A stretch of DNA of 64,000 nt, taken from contig KZ111146.1 in assembly GCA_002077045.2 (NCBI GenBank), positions 199,521 through 263,520 on the forward strand. The letters are read 5' to 3'. This DNA comes from Rachicladosporium sp. CCFEE 5018. Taxonomy: Eukaryota > Ascomycota > Dothideomycetes > Cladosporiales > Cladosporiaceae. The notes beneath the pieces are model-generated. The model was given only the letters and a program-made list of their open reading frames with translations, did not search any database and was not told where the DNA came from. Made by a program: the position numbers and the translations under genes. Shown here piece after piece: positions 10,724 to 21,674 of this stretch (the first letter of the stretch is position 1; each line of letters opens with the position of its first letter).

Positions 10724-12300
10724 TCACGCAGCAGCACTCACAGCCTGCGCTCCCCCCTGCCCCAAGCCCCCCGCACTCCCCGGCGCGCTCGCCTCCTCCT
10801 TCCCCACCTTGGGCAGCACCCCCTGCTTCACCCAAAGCTCAACAAGCGGCTGCATAGGCTCCACATCCCTCTCAGCCAACAACCCATACAACCTCCCCAC
10901 ATTAACAAAATGCACAAAACACGTATTCAGCTCCCTATAAGCGCCCAGATCCCAGAACGCCAACCAATGAGACCAGTACAAGTGCGCGTAGCAGCGGAAC
11001 ATCTGCTTGTACATGTTCTTGAGCTCTGCTTCGTAGCGCTGCGGGAATCCGGATGGTTTGCCGAGCCAGTAGCTAGGGTCTGAGGACTGTTGGACGGGGG
11101 AGGGGATTGCGGGGGCGGTGGTGAAGGGGTCTACGGGGAAGAGGGTCGTGTCGAGGACTTTGCCGCCGACCCAGGTTTGGATGTGTTTTGTGTAGGTTGG
11201 GGCGGGGAGGGGCATGGGGTTGCGGTTTTGGTCGATCCAGGTGTAGGAGGCGCTGGAGTGGGATTTAGTATGGATGTGGCGAAGGAAGGAAAGGGGTGAT
11301 GGACGCGACTTACGATCCGGCGGACATTGTGGGACATGACTGGTCGCTGCAGATGGATTTGCCGCGCGTTGGGTCGACCTCTTGGACGATTTTGAGCATG
11401 CCGCCGAGCAGACGGTACTGTTCGGACACTACACAGGGAGTTAATGAAGGTGTCCTGTGAGTGAAGTACCACATTAACATACTCTGATGCGCCAGCCACT
11501 CTCCCTGCTCGACAAGCTGTGGCTTCATCGCTAATGTCATAAAGTTACCACGCGCGATGAACCCTGAATGTTCCTCACGGAAGAAAAGCGGGATCTTGTT
11601 AGTCGGTGGCGCTTGATTCGTCTGATGTGCAGAGTCGTTATGCTGCATCGTGGCGGTCAATGATGGCGATGCGGGTCCGTTTGGCAGTGGTGGCGGGATG
11701 AGCGACGATGGGCTGTATGTCGTGGGTGATGATGTGTTGCTTCGATTCGGTGCTTGTGGTTGGTTCGAGCGTGTTGGGTTTGATCCTCGACCGAAGGCAC
11801 GTCTGAGAGGTGGCAAGTGTTAGTAACATTGCAGGCACGGATGTTGATGGTGTATGTAGAAGGCGCGTTCAGCGATCGTCCACGCACGACGTCGATGCGT
11901 GACAGTTGTCACATATGGTTCAGCGAAGATGAGTGCTGTCTGCTGTCTGCTGTGTGTTGCTGCTGTTGGAATGAGGACAAGGAAAGTCATGGCGGTCGTT
12001 GGTCCCGGAATTTCCACTGTTGCGTGGATGCTCAGAGCTGGGTCTTCAGAGTCCTAATAAGGACGCCCTGCACGAACGCTGTCCATGATCACTCCGGGTC
12101 ATCAAGCGGTGTCGTTCTCCAGTGTGAAGGCAGTCCGTCCACGAGTGGCGGTGCTAATGCTACTTCTTGGCCAATGCGGTGAAGAAGTCTCAATCGCAAC
12201 ATCGCTTCCAGTGTGATCTGGGTTGCCCATGTCCAGAATTTGCCAAGATGGGAACCGAAAGAAATGGCGGCACTCACAAGTTGTTCATCCAGGAGGTCAT
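10724..12300 (-). CDS. mob2: MOB2-type kinase activator (Mob1/phocein family)
   Basis: Exons (minus) are 12278-12300, 11483-11802, 11314-11428 and 10724-11252, giving 328 aa. The Mob fold is clear: PLFFREEHSGFIARGNFMTLA, EGEWLAHQ, SEQYRLLGGMLKIVQEVD, Zn-ligand candidates in SICSDQSCPTMSAG and CYAHLYWSHW, then SGFPQRYEAELKNMYKQMFRCYAHLYW and MQPLVELWVKQGVLPK. It binds and activates the NDR kinase COT1/CBK1, whose gene is at 58452-60583. The first exon is only 23 nt (MTSWMNN plus two bases). It is supported by a perfect GTGAGT donor, a TACTAAC branch and CTCTCAG acceptor ahead of exon 2, and matching phase. That intron would be 475 nt, unusually long here, so a missed internal exon is possible. 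The tail is Gly/Ala-rich. Confidence 0.92.
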
Positions 12301-12778
12301 GTTGGCGAGTCCTCGGATCCGGCAAGCGGTATTAAAGTATACCTATATGTGCCCTGCAGATCGCTCAGAAGCATGCGTCTTGTCTCATGAGTGTGCTCAA
12401 ACTTGTCAAGGAATAGAACGATCGGAATGTGGTTGAATCCTGGATCGACGAGAGCAGGCCGCTGAGTGAAGCAAGAGACTGATATAGGGTGAAACAACTC
12501 ATATGTCCGTGCAAGGGGGTCAATTGGGCACTTCAGCCACAGCGGTCGAACTTCCGCCTTTTGGTGTGGCTGATCTAACGTTACCTCCGCGAAGCACATG
12601 CACGCGATTCCACTACTACATACATTGCTCATTGAGTGCCACCAAATGCTCATGTCAAGTTCTGTACGCTTCCTCACTACTTGAACCGACCCTACTTGTC
12701 CCACTCTACAGACCCCTAATCCCTTCTCACAACCATCGATAGCGCACCCACAAACCCTCAGATCAGCCCAGCAGCGCA
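12301..12778. promoter_or_regulatory. shared bidirectional promoter of MOB2 and LEO1
   Basis: 478 bp lie between the divergent start codons. The LEO1-proximal part is pyrimidine-rich on the plus strand, as is common just upstream of fungal starts. No coding evidence was seen. Confidence 0.5.
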
Positions 12779-14467
12779 ATGGCTTCAGCGGCCGTGGTAG
12801 GCGCGAACATCGCACAGGAGCCCGAGGGCCTCTACGAACGACAGAATGGTATCATCAGCGGAGTGGTCGCGCCAGGCGAGAAGCTCCTACCAGATGATGC
12901 GGACGAAGACGGACCCAATGTGGAAGCTGGCGTGCGGATAGGGAACGGCAAGACAGGGGGAGAGGAAGCCGAGGAAGGGCAGCCTAGCGGGCCTGCAGTC
13001 GAGGACTTGTTTGGCGACGACGAGAGCGAGAACGAGCTGCCGGATGACCCTTTGTACCCGCTCACAGGACTGCGAAATACGGGATGATGTACTGACTTCA
13101 CGGGTAGAGCAAAGCCGCGAGAACTCGACGACAAGGAGCTCGACTCTGGCGACGATGAGGGCAGGAAGGATCGCGCTGTGGACGATGCTCAAGAGGATGT
13201 GGAGGAGGAAGAGGCAGTAGAGCCGGTCACATCACTCGACGTTGAGATGCCACGGCAAGTCGGCCCCGAGCCCAGCGATGGCGAGATGTACATCCTCAAG
13301 ATCCCGCCCTTCATGGCTGTCGAGCCTCGAGCATGGCAGCCTGCCGAGTTCCAGCCACCAAGCGCCGACCACCACTCTACCACAGCTGGCCCGACCTTCT
13401 CCGCCTTCAACACAGCCATGACCACCCTACGATGGCGACGCTCCCCTTCAGACCGCTCTCAACTCCAATCCAACGCCCGCATAAATCGCTGGAGCGACGG
13501 CTCGCTTACTTTCCAACTAGCCTCAGATCCGACAACACAATACGACATGCCCAGTAACCCCCTCGCCCCTCCTCAAAGGAACCCTCTAATCCCCACCCCA
13601 ACCTCCGTACGCACCGACAGCAAGAAGTCCGGCCGCTCCAACACCGACTCCACGAGCCTAGACGAACCCTACAACTCCAACAAAGACGCCCTAACATACC
13701 TCGCAACACCCTACCCCTCGAGCGAAACCGTCCGCATAACGCACAAGATCACCACAGCCCTCTCAATCGCGCAATCCTCGGCCATCACCGACGACGCAAT
13801 CGAGCAACTGCAAAACTCCCTCGCAGCCGCCACAAATGCGACGAAAGTCCAAGGTGTAGGCGCACGGGAGCTGTTAACCGTAGACGAAGACCCCGAGCTC
13901 GAGCGCAAACGCCAAGAGCTCGCAGAACGGGACAAGATGCGCGCTCGAAAGCGAACAGAAGCCCAGCGCGAGCGCGAATTAGAGCGCTCCGACCGCGCAC
14001 TCGGTAAAGTCGGGCTGGGCTCCCGCTCTGGCGGCGGCGGGCTCAATGCGAGCATGCTAGAAGACGAGGAAGGGACATTCAGTTCTGCGAAACGGACTAA
14101 GGGTCCAGGCAAGCCTAGGGCGAAGAAGCCGAGACGGCCGAACTCGGAGTACAGCAGTGATGAGGATTATGGACGGAAGGGTTTCCAGGTTCGGCAAGAG
14201 GAGTACGAGAGTGATGACGGGTTTTTGGCGCGAAGTGATGAGGAGGAAGAGGAGGGCGAGGAGGGCAGTGATGATGGGGAGGATCCGGATGATGGCATTG
14301 TAGAGGAGAGGAGAAGGGAGAGGACACCTAAGAGGGATCGGGATGTGGGTGGGGATGAGGATGCGGAGGGGGAGGTCGAGGAGGATGATGGGGATGCGGT
14401 TGCTGCGAAGGCTGCGGAGGGGAGGAAGAGGAGAAAGGTTGTTGTTGATGATGAGGAGGAGGAGTAG
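12779..14467 (+). CDS. leo1: LEO1-like subunit of the Paf1 transcription elongation complex
   Basis: Exons are 12779-13053 and 13108-14467, joined across a 54-nt intron (CCT TT|GTACCC ... CGGGTAG|A) to give 544 aa. The acidic N-terminus includes EDLFGDDESENELPDDP. The Leo1 core has MYILKIPPFMAVEPRAWQPAEF, then LRWRRSPSDRSQLQSNARINRWSDGSLTFQL and ALTYLATPYPSSETVRITHKITTALSI. A charged Arg/Glu coiled coil (ELERKRQELAERDKMRARKRTEAQRERELERSD, in parts) follows. The tail alternates acidic runs with basic KRTKGPGKPRAKKPRR and KRRKVVVDDEEEE, typical of Leo1. The protein acts on RNA polymerase II during elongation and supports H2B ubiquitination and H3K4/K36 methylation (known for the family). Confidence 0.9.
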
Positions 14468-14702
14468 GTCAGGGGCAGTAATGTACATTCAGGTTGGTGG
14501 ATGTCAGCTGGGCATACTATGTCTCCGAGCAGGCGGCCTAATGCCGGGTCTACGTCTCTGTACAATACACTCAACGGACGCGCTCACTGCGAGCCACTTC
14601 CCGATCTCTGCCCCACCATGGCAGCCGCTTCCCGATCTCAGTAAGGTTCCCGTCTCTTCTTCCTCACGGATCGGATGCCACGATTCACAGCAGATTGTAC
14701 TC

Positions 14703-15842
14703 TCACAGTTCTCGGCACCGCTCGGTCTCGCGATGACTGTAGTACTGACACGGATTCTCTTTCCACGGCTCCGGAATCTCGGGGTCATAGATCAACTTTC
14801 CGGCAGCTTTCAGACCGCGCTTGACCTGTGACAGGAAGGTCGGGGGACCCGCAGCATCTTCGTGGGGTTTCTTGATGCCTGTGCCGAGACCTGAAGGCCA
14901 GAAGTTAGTGGGTAGTTGTTGGGGGTCGAGGTAAAGAGGTGGGGCTTACCTTTCCAAATGTGGAAGTCGACGATGAGGTTGCAGAGCTTATCGCCTTGAT
15001 CCAGCGACAGCCATAGGTCTGTAGCGAGGGAGGTTGGGTAGCGATCCTGTGATGGATGTGAGTATACCTCCACTCCTACTTGCTATAATCATCGAGGGAA
15101 GGCGTACCGAACCATCGACTTTCTCGATCATGGCATCAACCATAGCGTTAGCAAATCGCTCATCGTCCAAGTCAACGCCGAGAACGTATGCGTTCGCTAA
15201 GCGACCCCACTCGCGATCGGCTAGCACAACCTCGACGGCTCCGACGCCTTCATATTCGGGGACTCGGGTGTACAGCTTGCCTGTGTACAGCCACACACGA
15301 TAGAGCTCGAAGGACTCGATTGTGTAGGCATCCAGCTGAGTGAAGCCGTTGTGGTAATGCTGCTGCAGAGCGGTGATCGTGCTGGGCGGCAGTATATTGG
15401 TATGGAGAGTGAGCGGCACGCGATCCGGACCGACAAATAGGAAGAGGACGTGGGTTCCGAGTCTGGAGGTCTGTCAGTCGAAGATCCAAAGAGCACGATT
15501 TTGGCATGAGGACTCACTTCGGCGCTTCATCGATTGGCAGTCGACGCTGAGTTACTACCTTCCCAGCATGTACTCCTGGCTTACTCGGCTCGAGTTTGCC
15601 GTCGAAAGTCTTCCTCGGAATCTCAACGACATCCTCTGCTGACGGCGACTTCGAAGACCGGAGGCGGCGCTGGGAAGTGCTGTTCGTCGCTCTGCAAGAG
15701 TCAGCGTTGACCTCGAATGGGGTGACTGCTTCACTCACTGCTTTGACTTTGCCGGCGAGCGAGGAGCTTTCGGCTTGCTGGTTTTGATCTTTGGCGGTCT
15801 TCCTCCTGTGCTTCCACGCGCGGTCTGCTTCGTCCGCGCCAT
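14703..15842 (-). CDS. BTB/POZ-like protein with an N-terminal histone H3 tail mimic
   Basis: Five exons (minus): 15739-15842, 15518-15691, 15108-15462, 14950-15046 and 14703-14890. All four introns are GT-AG, 47-61 nt, and in phase, giving 305 aa. ATG 15842 is the only true upstream ATG. After Met removal the protein begins ARTKQTAR-G-STGG, identical to histone H3 residues 1-13 except Gly for Lys9; Lys14 becomes Arg. A Lys/Pro/Ser-rich linker and an Arg/Lys/Ser region follow. The fungal BTB-like domain (~residues 94-211) reads THVLFLFVGPDRVPLTLHTN, then FELYRVWLYTGKLYT, then RLANAYVLGVDLDDERFANAMVDAMIEK. Conserved C-terminal WLSLDQGDKLCNLIVDFHIWKG and a Cys/His end (NPCQYYSHRETERC) complete it. 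Nearly the whole mimic lies in exon 1. I infer competition for H3K4 readers or writers; this is untested. Confidence 0.85.
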
Positions 15843-16144
15843 GCTGCCGGTGTATCTTCTCCAATGTATCGATCTTTCCGAGCGGAAGCCAGAAACATCG
15901 CTGGCGAAATGAGTCTTTAGCACTGATGAAGTGAGCGTCGATCATCACGTGTCAATATGCAGGCCACGCGGACCGCATACCTACTGCTGTGGTCAAGCAT
16001 GTGATGGAGCCAGTTTGATATCAGTCCTGACTCTTTCCTAAACTTGTCGAGTACGGTCATGGTCCACTGTAAGAGATCAGCTGTATTGAAGAGTCTATGC
16101 CATCTATGCGATCCTCCATGTACAGCTCTCATTCCTTCCCTCCT

Positions 16145-17731
16145 TCATGATGCAAATATCTTCTCCAGCAAGTAAGTCCCAAAGATTCCTGTGCCCGGGC
16201 TTCCCACACATCTACTCAACCGGTTCCCAGCTTTAGAACTCAACCAAGCTCCATGATCACTCGAAATCTTCTCCTCCAAATCCACTTCCCTCTTCTTCCG
16301 ACTCCTGCGATCGATGACGCACATCCCCCTCGTCCACTGACCCGAAGTCTCAACGCGGATGTCCTCATCCCTCACAAGCTCCCACTTCGGATCTGGCTGA
16401 GTGATACAGTACCATACAGTCATTGGGTCGTGTAAGTGTAGCCCTACAGCGTCGCCTGTAACGTCGTCTTGCAGCGATTCGACCTTGCGGAAGGTAGAAT
16501 TCAGCCAGGCTGACACCCATTCTGCTAGCGGCGAGCCGGCAGAGATGAGAGGTGCGGTGTAGGACTGGAACTCGCCTCGGGAGATTTCATGCTGTTGGGT
16601 GATGTCCAGCGGGAACAGCGTGACGTTCAGCTGTTTCGATAGCTTCGCGGGGTAAGGTTGGAGATAGGGTGGCGGTGATTGGTCGGCTTTTTGGCCAGCA
16701 GGTGTCGGTGGGACAGGAGGCGTAGTGGAGTGCGGACTGTGGGATGTCAGGGCGTAGACGCGGGCTGCGGCAACGGTATCGGCGAAGGTGTTGAACTCGG
16801 CGACGGGCGTGACCTGGTTTCTGAGGGTCAGCGCGGTAACGTATGGGGCCAGGAGCGTGCTTGATGAGGCGGAAGCGCGGCTCTGGAATGTCGATGCTGG
16901 ATCTTGGACGGAGGAGTGGTGGCTTTACATTTCCTACTTCATAGATGTTGCCACCCATCACGACGACTTCCTTGACTCGTAGAAATGTCTCTGGATCCTC
17001 GGCTGCAGCAATTGCCAGATTGGTCAACGGACCGACGGCTACGATAGTGATCGTGTCCGGCTCGTTCTCTCGGAGTAGTCGAAGGATCTCAAGGTGGGCG
17101 GGCACTTGCGAGGGCGTGAACAGAGCTGGACTCTCCAACTCCTTGCGTAGCTCATCCATCTCGGGATCCCGGGGCGCCTTGGTGATGTCAAAAAGCTCCT
17201 TCCAGGTGTCTGCAGGTGACAAGTGAGGATGCTACAGTAGTTTCAGCGTCCCGTACAAGCACCGTCTGCCGGCTCGCACATACAGAGTCGGAGATGCCTC
17301 CAAGACCATCAGTTCCATCTGGGCTGGGTTTAGCAATGATCACGCCACGATAACTTCCTTTCGTACCTACGGAAGTAGTCTGCCATGAGTTTTGTGTCCA
17401 GGAGAGGATGCTCAGGTCCAACAGAGACGATGGGTTTCGTCTTCAGCAATGTCTCGAAGCCAACCTTACGGCCATTGGCTTTCCGCCACTCGATCTCCTT
17501 CTCGATGTGGTAGAACAGCGAGACGACATTGCGTAGACAGCTTTCTAGTTCGACGTTGCCGTATGTGGCAGAGACCATTAGCACCTCTAAGTCCTTAGGT
17601 GATGCTGCAAATGCTAGCAGCATTGCGAGTGTGTCATCGCATCCCTTTTCAACAGTCAGCATTTATCCAGTCCATGACGGTAGAAGCAGCCGAACCGGAT
17701 CTGTGTCGATGATGATCTTGCGAGGCGCCAT
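16145..17731 (-). CDS. inosine-uridine preferring nucleoside hydrolase family protein
   Basis: Five exons (minus): 17696-17731, 17371-17644, 17284-17318, 16929-17231 and 16145-16813, giving 438 aa. The start is MAPRKIIIDTDP, and the first intron (GTTCGG donor, weak) splits the calcium-binding DTDPGCDD motif. Other family hallmarks are the ADYFHGTDGLGGI segment, reached only with the GTAGGT donor, HPHLSPADTW, ITIVAVGPLTNLAIA, VVMGGNIYEVGNVTPVAEFN, and the later HDPMTVWYCITQP. It hydrolyses the N-glycosidic bond of nucleosides for salvage; substrate preference cannot be read here. The fourth intron (115 nt) is longer than its neighbours but joins conserved sequence exactly. It is longer than bacterial enzymes (~310 aa) and typical of fungal homologues with an extended C-terminus. 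Confidence 0.88.
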
Positions 17732-18321
17732 TTTCCGAGCGATCAATATTGAGAAAAAGTACAATGTGTTCAATTCTAGACTGATCAAGTGCTGTTGCTT
17801 GTGCAATGATAGCAATCGATATACTTCAAGGCGCACTGAGTACAGAGCGTCGAGATCGATAACGAAGTCGATCAGGAAGATATATGGACAAATTCGAGAC
17901 AATACTCAACTGCTTATCAAGTACACCGCTAGGGCGTACAGATCGTCGAAACGCCCACTTCCCGTGGTGTCTGGTTGGCATCGATGAAGTCCCCGCCAAG
18001 CACCGACGCGAGTCAGTGAGCAAAACCTCAAAACCTCAGCAACCGATTCGATCTCCTTCTCTTCCTTCTGTACAATGTCTAATCAGGCCACTATTAGAGT
18101 CTCGGTTCAAACGATCAGTGTTTGAGCAGGGTATAAGACCCCTTTTCACGTGCTCCCGTGCGCCTAAGAGCGAATACTTCCGCCCTCGTTCAACTCTGGC
18201 CTTGATTTCTATGGACTGAGGTAGAATTGTTGGGTGGTACAGACTTTGATGTACACACCTATTGTACTGCTGCAATCATGGAGGAAGCGGAGAGCTGCTG
18301 TCGAAGGACGGATTGATCGGC
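17732..18321. other. intergenic, nothing recognised
   Basis: About 590 bp lie between the nucleoside hydrolase start and the CMC4 stop, including the hydrolase promoter. Only short frames are present and I found no conserved peptide or RNA feature. Confidence 0.4.
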
Positions 18322-18746
18322 TCACTGGCCTTGCGCTCGCTGGCGCATCTTTAGGCTGATGGAAAAGTCAGATCGCGGTAGAAGGCCGGCTAGAGTCGAC
18401 ACTCGTTCTCACTGACCGAAGGAGATTGGCCTTAGGGCAGCTGACGGTCGACGCCTCATCACCGTTGCGCTGGTAGAAGAGATTGCAGCACTCGTACAGG
18501 GCGTCGACCTGGAAAGGCATGGGCATCAGCATCTTTGCCTGTAGCGCAGACCAGTCGACCCCAGCTCATGCACTCACCTGCTTCTGGCATTTGGACTCAT
18601 CGTAGCCGTTTCTCTGTATACACGCTGCTGGTATTAGTGTGGCTGATCAGGCCGTTCATCTGCTACCATCACTCACCTTGTATGGCACACGCTCGTGGAT
18701 GGCAAGGCGGATCGAACTTCACGTCCTTTTCGACAGTACTCTGCAT
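18322..18746 (-). CDS. cmc4: CMC4-like mitochondrial intermembrane-space twin-Cys protein
   Basis: Four small exons (minus): 18677-18746, 18578-18624, 18417-18508 and 18322-18355, encoding 80 aa. All introns are GT-AG (52, 69 and 61 nt) and in phase. The spacing of the first four cysteines, C-x4-C-x4-C-x10-C (PCHPRACAIQAC ... DESKC), is that of human CMC4. The second helix has ALYECCNLFYQRNGDEAST, then SCPKANLLRLKMRQR. These proteins are oxidised by the Mia40 pathway in the intermembrane space; CMC4's exact role is unclear. The start is ATG 18746; a one-codon exon further upstream (ATG|GTAAGA near 18795) would give almost the same protein. Each exon is too short to stand out as an open frame, so this gene is easily missed. 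Confidence 0.88.
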
Positions 18747-19281
18747 CACTTCATCAGCATTGACTCACTGGCTTGCTTTACAGGGCTCTTACCATGATAT
18801 TATCTCACTGCAGACCCTCAGTCACTTCGGAAAGATTCTCGTGACTTCACGTGCGTTCTCGTTCTTTTTGCCTACGTGAAGCCTTTCACGTCATCTTTGA
18901 GGTCTTGGCAGTCGCAACCGCGGCACCACTTCACCTTCGTCTTGATCGCAACACTTCTTCCACTAATCGCAGGAAGGTAACCTACACACTCCAGCACATA
19001 GGGACTTAGGTAAGCTACTCCCACACAAGTTTACGGAAGCGTCTAGACTGTGGTTACGGATGAGGCAACCGCGACTGTGCCACCAAAGCTAATCCTCACT
19101 TTCTCCCAAAAGGCGTCCTTCACTCTCACTTTCCGCCCACTTCACACCACAACATCACTCCCGTGCGATCACGCGCCAGTCTTAGTCAGCCACTGTCGAC
19201 TACAAAACCCATTTCGCCTCCGCAACCTTCTCCCACACCAACACTTCCTCCACCACCCAAACACCCCACTACAACCACACC
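18747..19281. promoter_or_regulatory. shared bidirectional promoter of CMC4 and SUMO
   Basis: 535 bp lie between the divergent starts. The SUMO-proximal ~130 bp are strongly C-rich and pyrimidine-rich on the plus strand, resembling a highly expressed fungal 5' leader. No separate gene is seen. Confidence 0.5.
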
Positions 19282-19638
19282 ATGTCCGACGCACCCCCAT
19301 CTCCAGGCGGCGAGGAAGCCCAACCAGCCCAGTCCGAGCACCTCAACATCAAAGTCACCGACAGCAACAACGAGGTCTTCTTCAAGATCAAGCGCACGAC
19401 GCAGCTCAAGAAGCTGATGGATGCCTTCTGCGAGCGCCAGGGCAAGAGCATGCAGAGTGTGAGGTTCTTGTTTGATGGGACTAGGGTCATGCCGGATGAT
19501 AATCCGCAGAGTGTGAGTTGGCCCAACTGTTGGCGCGGAGGGTGGATGTGAGGGATGTGCTGACAGTGTTCGTAGCTCGACATGCAGGATGGCGATACGT
19601 TGGAGGTGCACCAGGAACAGATCGGAGGCGCTTGGTGA
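19282..19638 (+). CDS. smt3: SUMO (ubiquitin-like modifier SMT3)
   Basis: Exons are 19282-19512 and 19576-19638, joined across a 63-nt intron (CAG AGT|GTGAGT ... TCGTAG|CTC) to give 97 aa. The sequence shows HLNIKVTDSNNEVFFKIKRTTQLKKLMDAF (beta-grasp start), VRFLFDGTRVMPDDNPQS, then LDMQDGDTLEVHQEQIGG, which is the SUMO core. It ends in the diglycine plus Ala-Trp, so a SUMO protease must remove two residues to expose GG. The flexible N-terminal ~20 residues are Ala/Pro/Glu-rich as in other SUMOs. It is conjugated to lysines of many nuclear proteins; BRC1/RTT107 in this window acts in a DNA-repair pathway where SUMO ligases are partners in yeast. Confidence 0.96.
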
Positions 19639-20100
19639 GCGAAGGAGTTTATGGTGATGAGAAACGCGGGGGCCAATCGAGATAGATACCTCGGGGTGTG
19701 AACGGGATACGACATATTACAGGACATGAGTGGATGCGTGAGGAGCGTAGGTGGCGAAGTTGAAGTGGCATGGTGTTTCAAGCGGTCTCGTGGTAGGCAG
19801 CGTCGACTTTACAGTCTGCCAGCCTGCTGAGCAAGGCGCCTGCACAGCTTCGACATACTTACGGGTTAGCTTGGCGTCCCGTCAGGTAGTGTACTTGGTT
19901 TTGCTTGGGACTTGTTCATTTACTCACACCTTGTTTTGACTACCACGCTGGGTCTAAGAGTCACGCCGCTAGTTCCTAGCGGCTCCAGCTGGCCTCAAGC
20001 TTTCTGGTCGCATCATAAATGAGCACTTTGATCCGTCTACTCGGACTTGCAATTTATGCTTGAAAGTATGTACACATGGACGGTCTACCAATCTATCACC

Positions 20101-21674
20101 TCACCGCCTCCCCCCAGCCAATTCCACCACCCTCTTCGCCGCCTCCTCAAACCCATCAAAAGCATCCAACCCCAACCCACTTTCCTTTATCCTCTTCTGC
20201 CCAACCTCCTCATTCGTCCCCCGAATCCTCACAACAACAGGCACGCCCTTCATATCCACCTCCTTGAAAGCCAGCAAAACTCCATCAGCAATCATGCCGC
20301 CATCCGTCAAGCCGCCGAAAATATTGACGAAGATGACTTTGACGCGAGGATCACGGAGGATGAGCTCGAAAGACTTCTTGACGGTGTCGGCTGTAGCCTT
20401 CCCGCCTGTGTCGAGAAAGTTTGTGGCGCGACCGCCGTGCTGGCGGAGCGCGTCGACGGTGTTCATCGCGAGCCCGGCGCCGTTGACGAGCGTGCCGATG
20501 TTGGCTTCTGGGTCTTCTAGCTTGACGTAGACGATGCCGTCCTTTTCAGCTTCGACTTCCTCCGCTTGCTCCGTCTCCTTTTGCCGTAGCGCGAAGATAT
20601 TTTCTTGTCGCTTCAGCGACTTGAAAGCCGAGTCGTCGAATTGTAGGAGGAAGGAAGGTTGGTGGAGTTGGATGTTGCCTTCCGAGGTCAAAGAGATGGA
20701 GGATGCGAGCGTGACGGCTTCTTTGTCTCTGTACATCTTCGCTAGGGTTTGCAGGAGTGAGGCAATTTGGGTCTTGGCTTGTGGGGGCGCGGAGGAGAGC
20801 TGCATGTGCTGGACTGCAGCGTCTACTGTTGACCGCGGGGTACCTTCGAGCCAGGAGTAGGGAAAACGTTTTATGCGGTCGCGGAGCTGCGCGGGGTCTG
20901 AAGTCGGGGCTGTGGCGAGGGCGGGCTGTCGTTCTGTACGGTCGACTGTGACGGAGAGGTAGAAGCCGTCTTTAGGTGCAGCTTCCGTGGAGATGGATAC
21001 GCCCTGGACTTCGTCGAGATACGGCTTGAGTACGCCTGGACCTTGGTCGGCTTTCAGGACTAGATTTCGACGCTGCTGCTGAGCGGCTCGAGCCCGGCGC
21101 TGCATCTCTGCCAGCGGCCTCGCACTGCCAGTGTGGTAGCTCCGCTTCTGACTCGCAGCATCCTGCTGGATCTTCTTCGGATCTCGCCCCGTCTTCGCCA
21201 GCAGCGACTTCATCATCTCACCGAAGTTCTCGGGGTGCTCTACCATTGTCACCCCGACGTCTTGCAGTATCTTGTACTTCTCAGTTGCAGTACGCTCGCC
21301 ACGTGCCGTCCATGCACCGGCATGACCCATGATCTTGCCCGATGGAGCTGTAGTGCCTCCCAGGATCGCCGCGATGGGTTTGGGATTGCGCTCTCGTGCG
21401 TGGTACTCTTTGATCCACTCTGCTGCATCGACTTCGGCTCGCCCACCAATCTCGCCAATCAGGATGATTCCCTCGGTCTCTGGATCTGACTCGAAGACCT
21501 TGAGTGAGTCTACAAGGTTCGTGCCAGCTATGATGTCTCCGCCCATGCCGATGCATAAACTCTGGCCTAGTCCAGCACGCGTGACTGATGCGACAGCTTC
21601 GTACGACAGTGTGCCGGACTTTGCAGCGATGCCGATGTGACCCGGTGCGAATGTGGGAAGCGGCTGGAATCCAA
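20101..21674 (-). CDS. fused succinyl-CoA ligase alpha/beta-like protein, 5' end lost in assembly gap
   Basis: An open minus-strand frame of 523 codons ends at 20101 and runs into the 100-N gap. The visible part starts in the alpha subunit (GFQPLPTFAPGHIGIAAKSGTLSYEA). It keeps the phosphohistidine loop GKIMGHAGAW and EHPENFGEMMKSLL. Without a stop it continues through QKRSYHTGSARPLAEMQRRARAAQQQRR, resembling a mitochondrial presequence. A beta-subunit region follows (LKPYLDEVQG, LSVTVDRTE, NIGTLVNGAGLAMNTVDALRQHGGRATNFLDTGG, VKVIFVNIFGG, IADGVLLAFKE). The first ~120 residues of the beta ATP-grasp domain appear absent and the usual EINPL metal-site motif is not seen. I infer a non-canonical mitochondrial ligase or a regulatory pseudoenzyme. 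Family identity is secure; catalytic status is not. Confidence 0.82.

Noticed and set aside
10403..11083. 226-codon plus-strand frame
   Set aside because: Mostly antisense to the last MOB2 exon; no domain.
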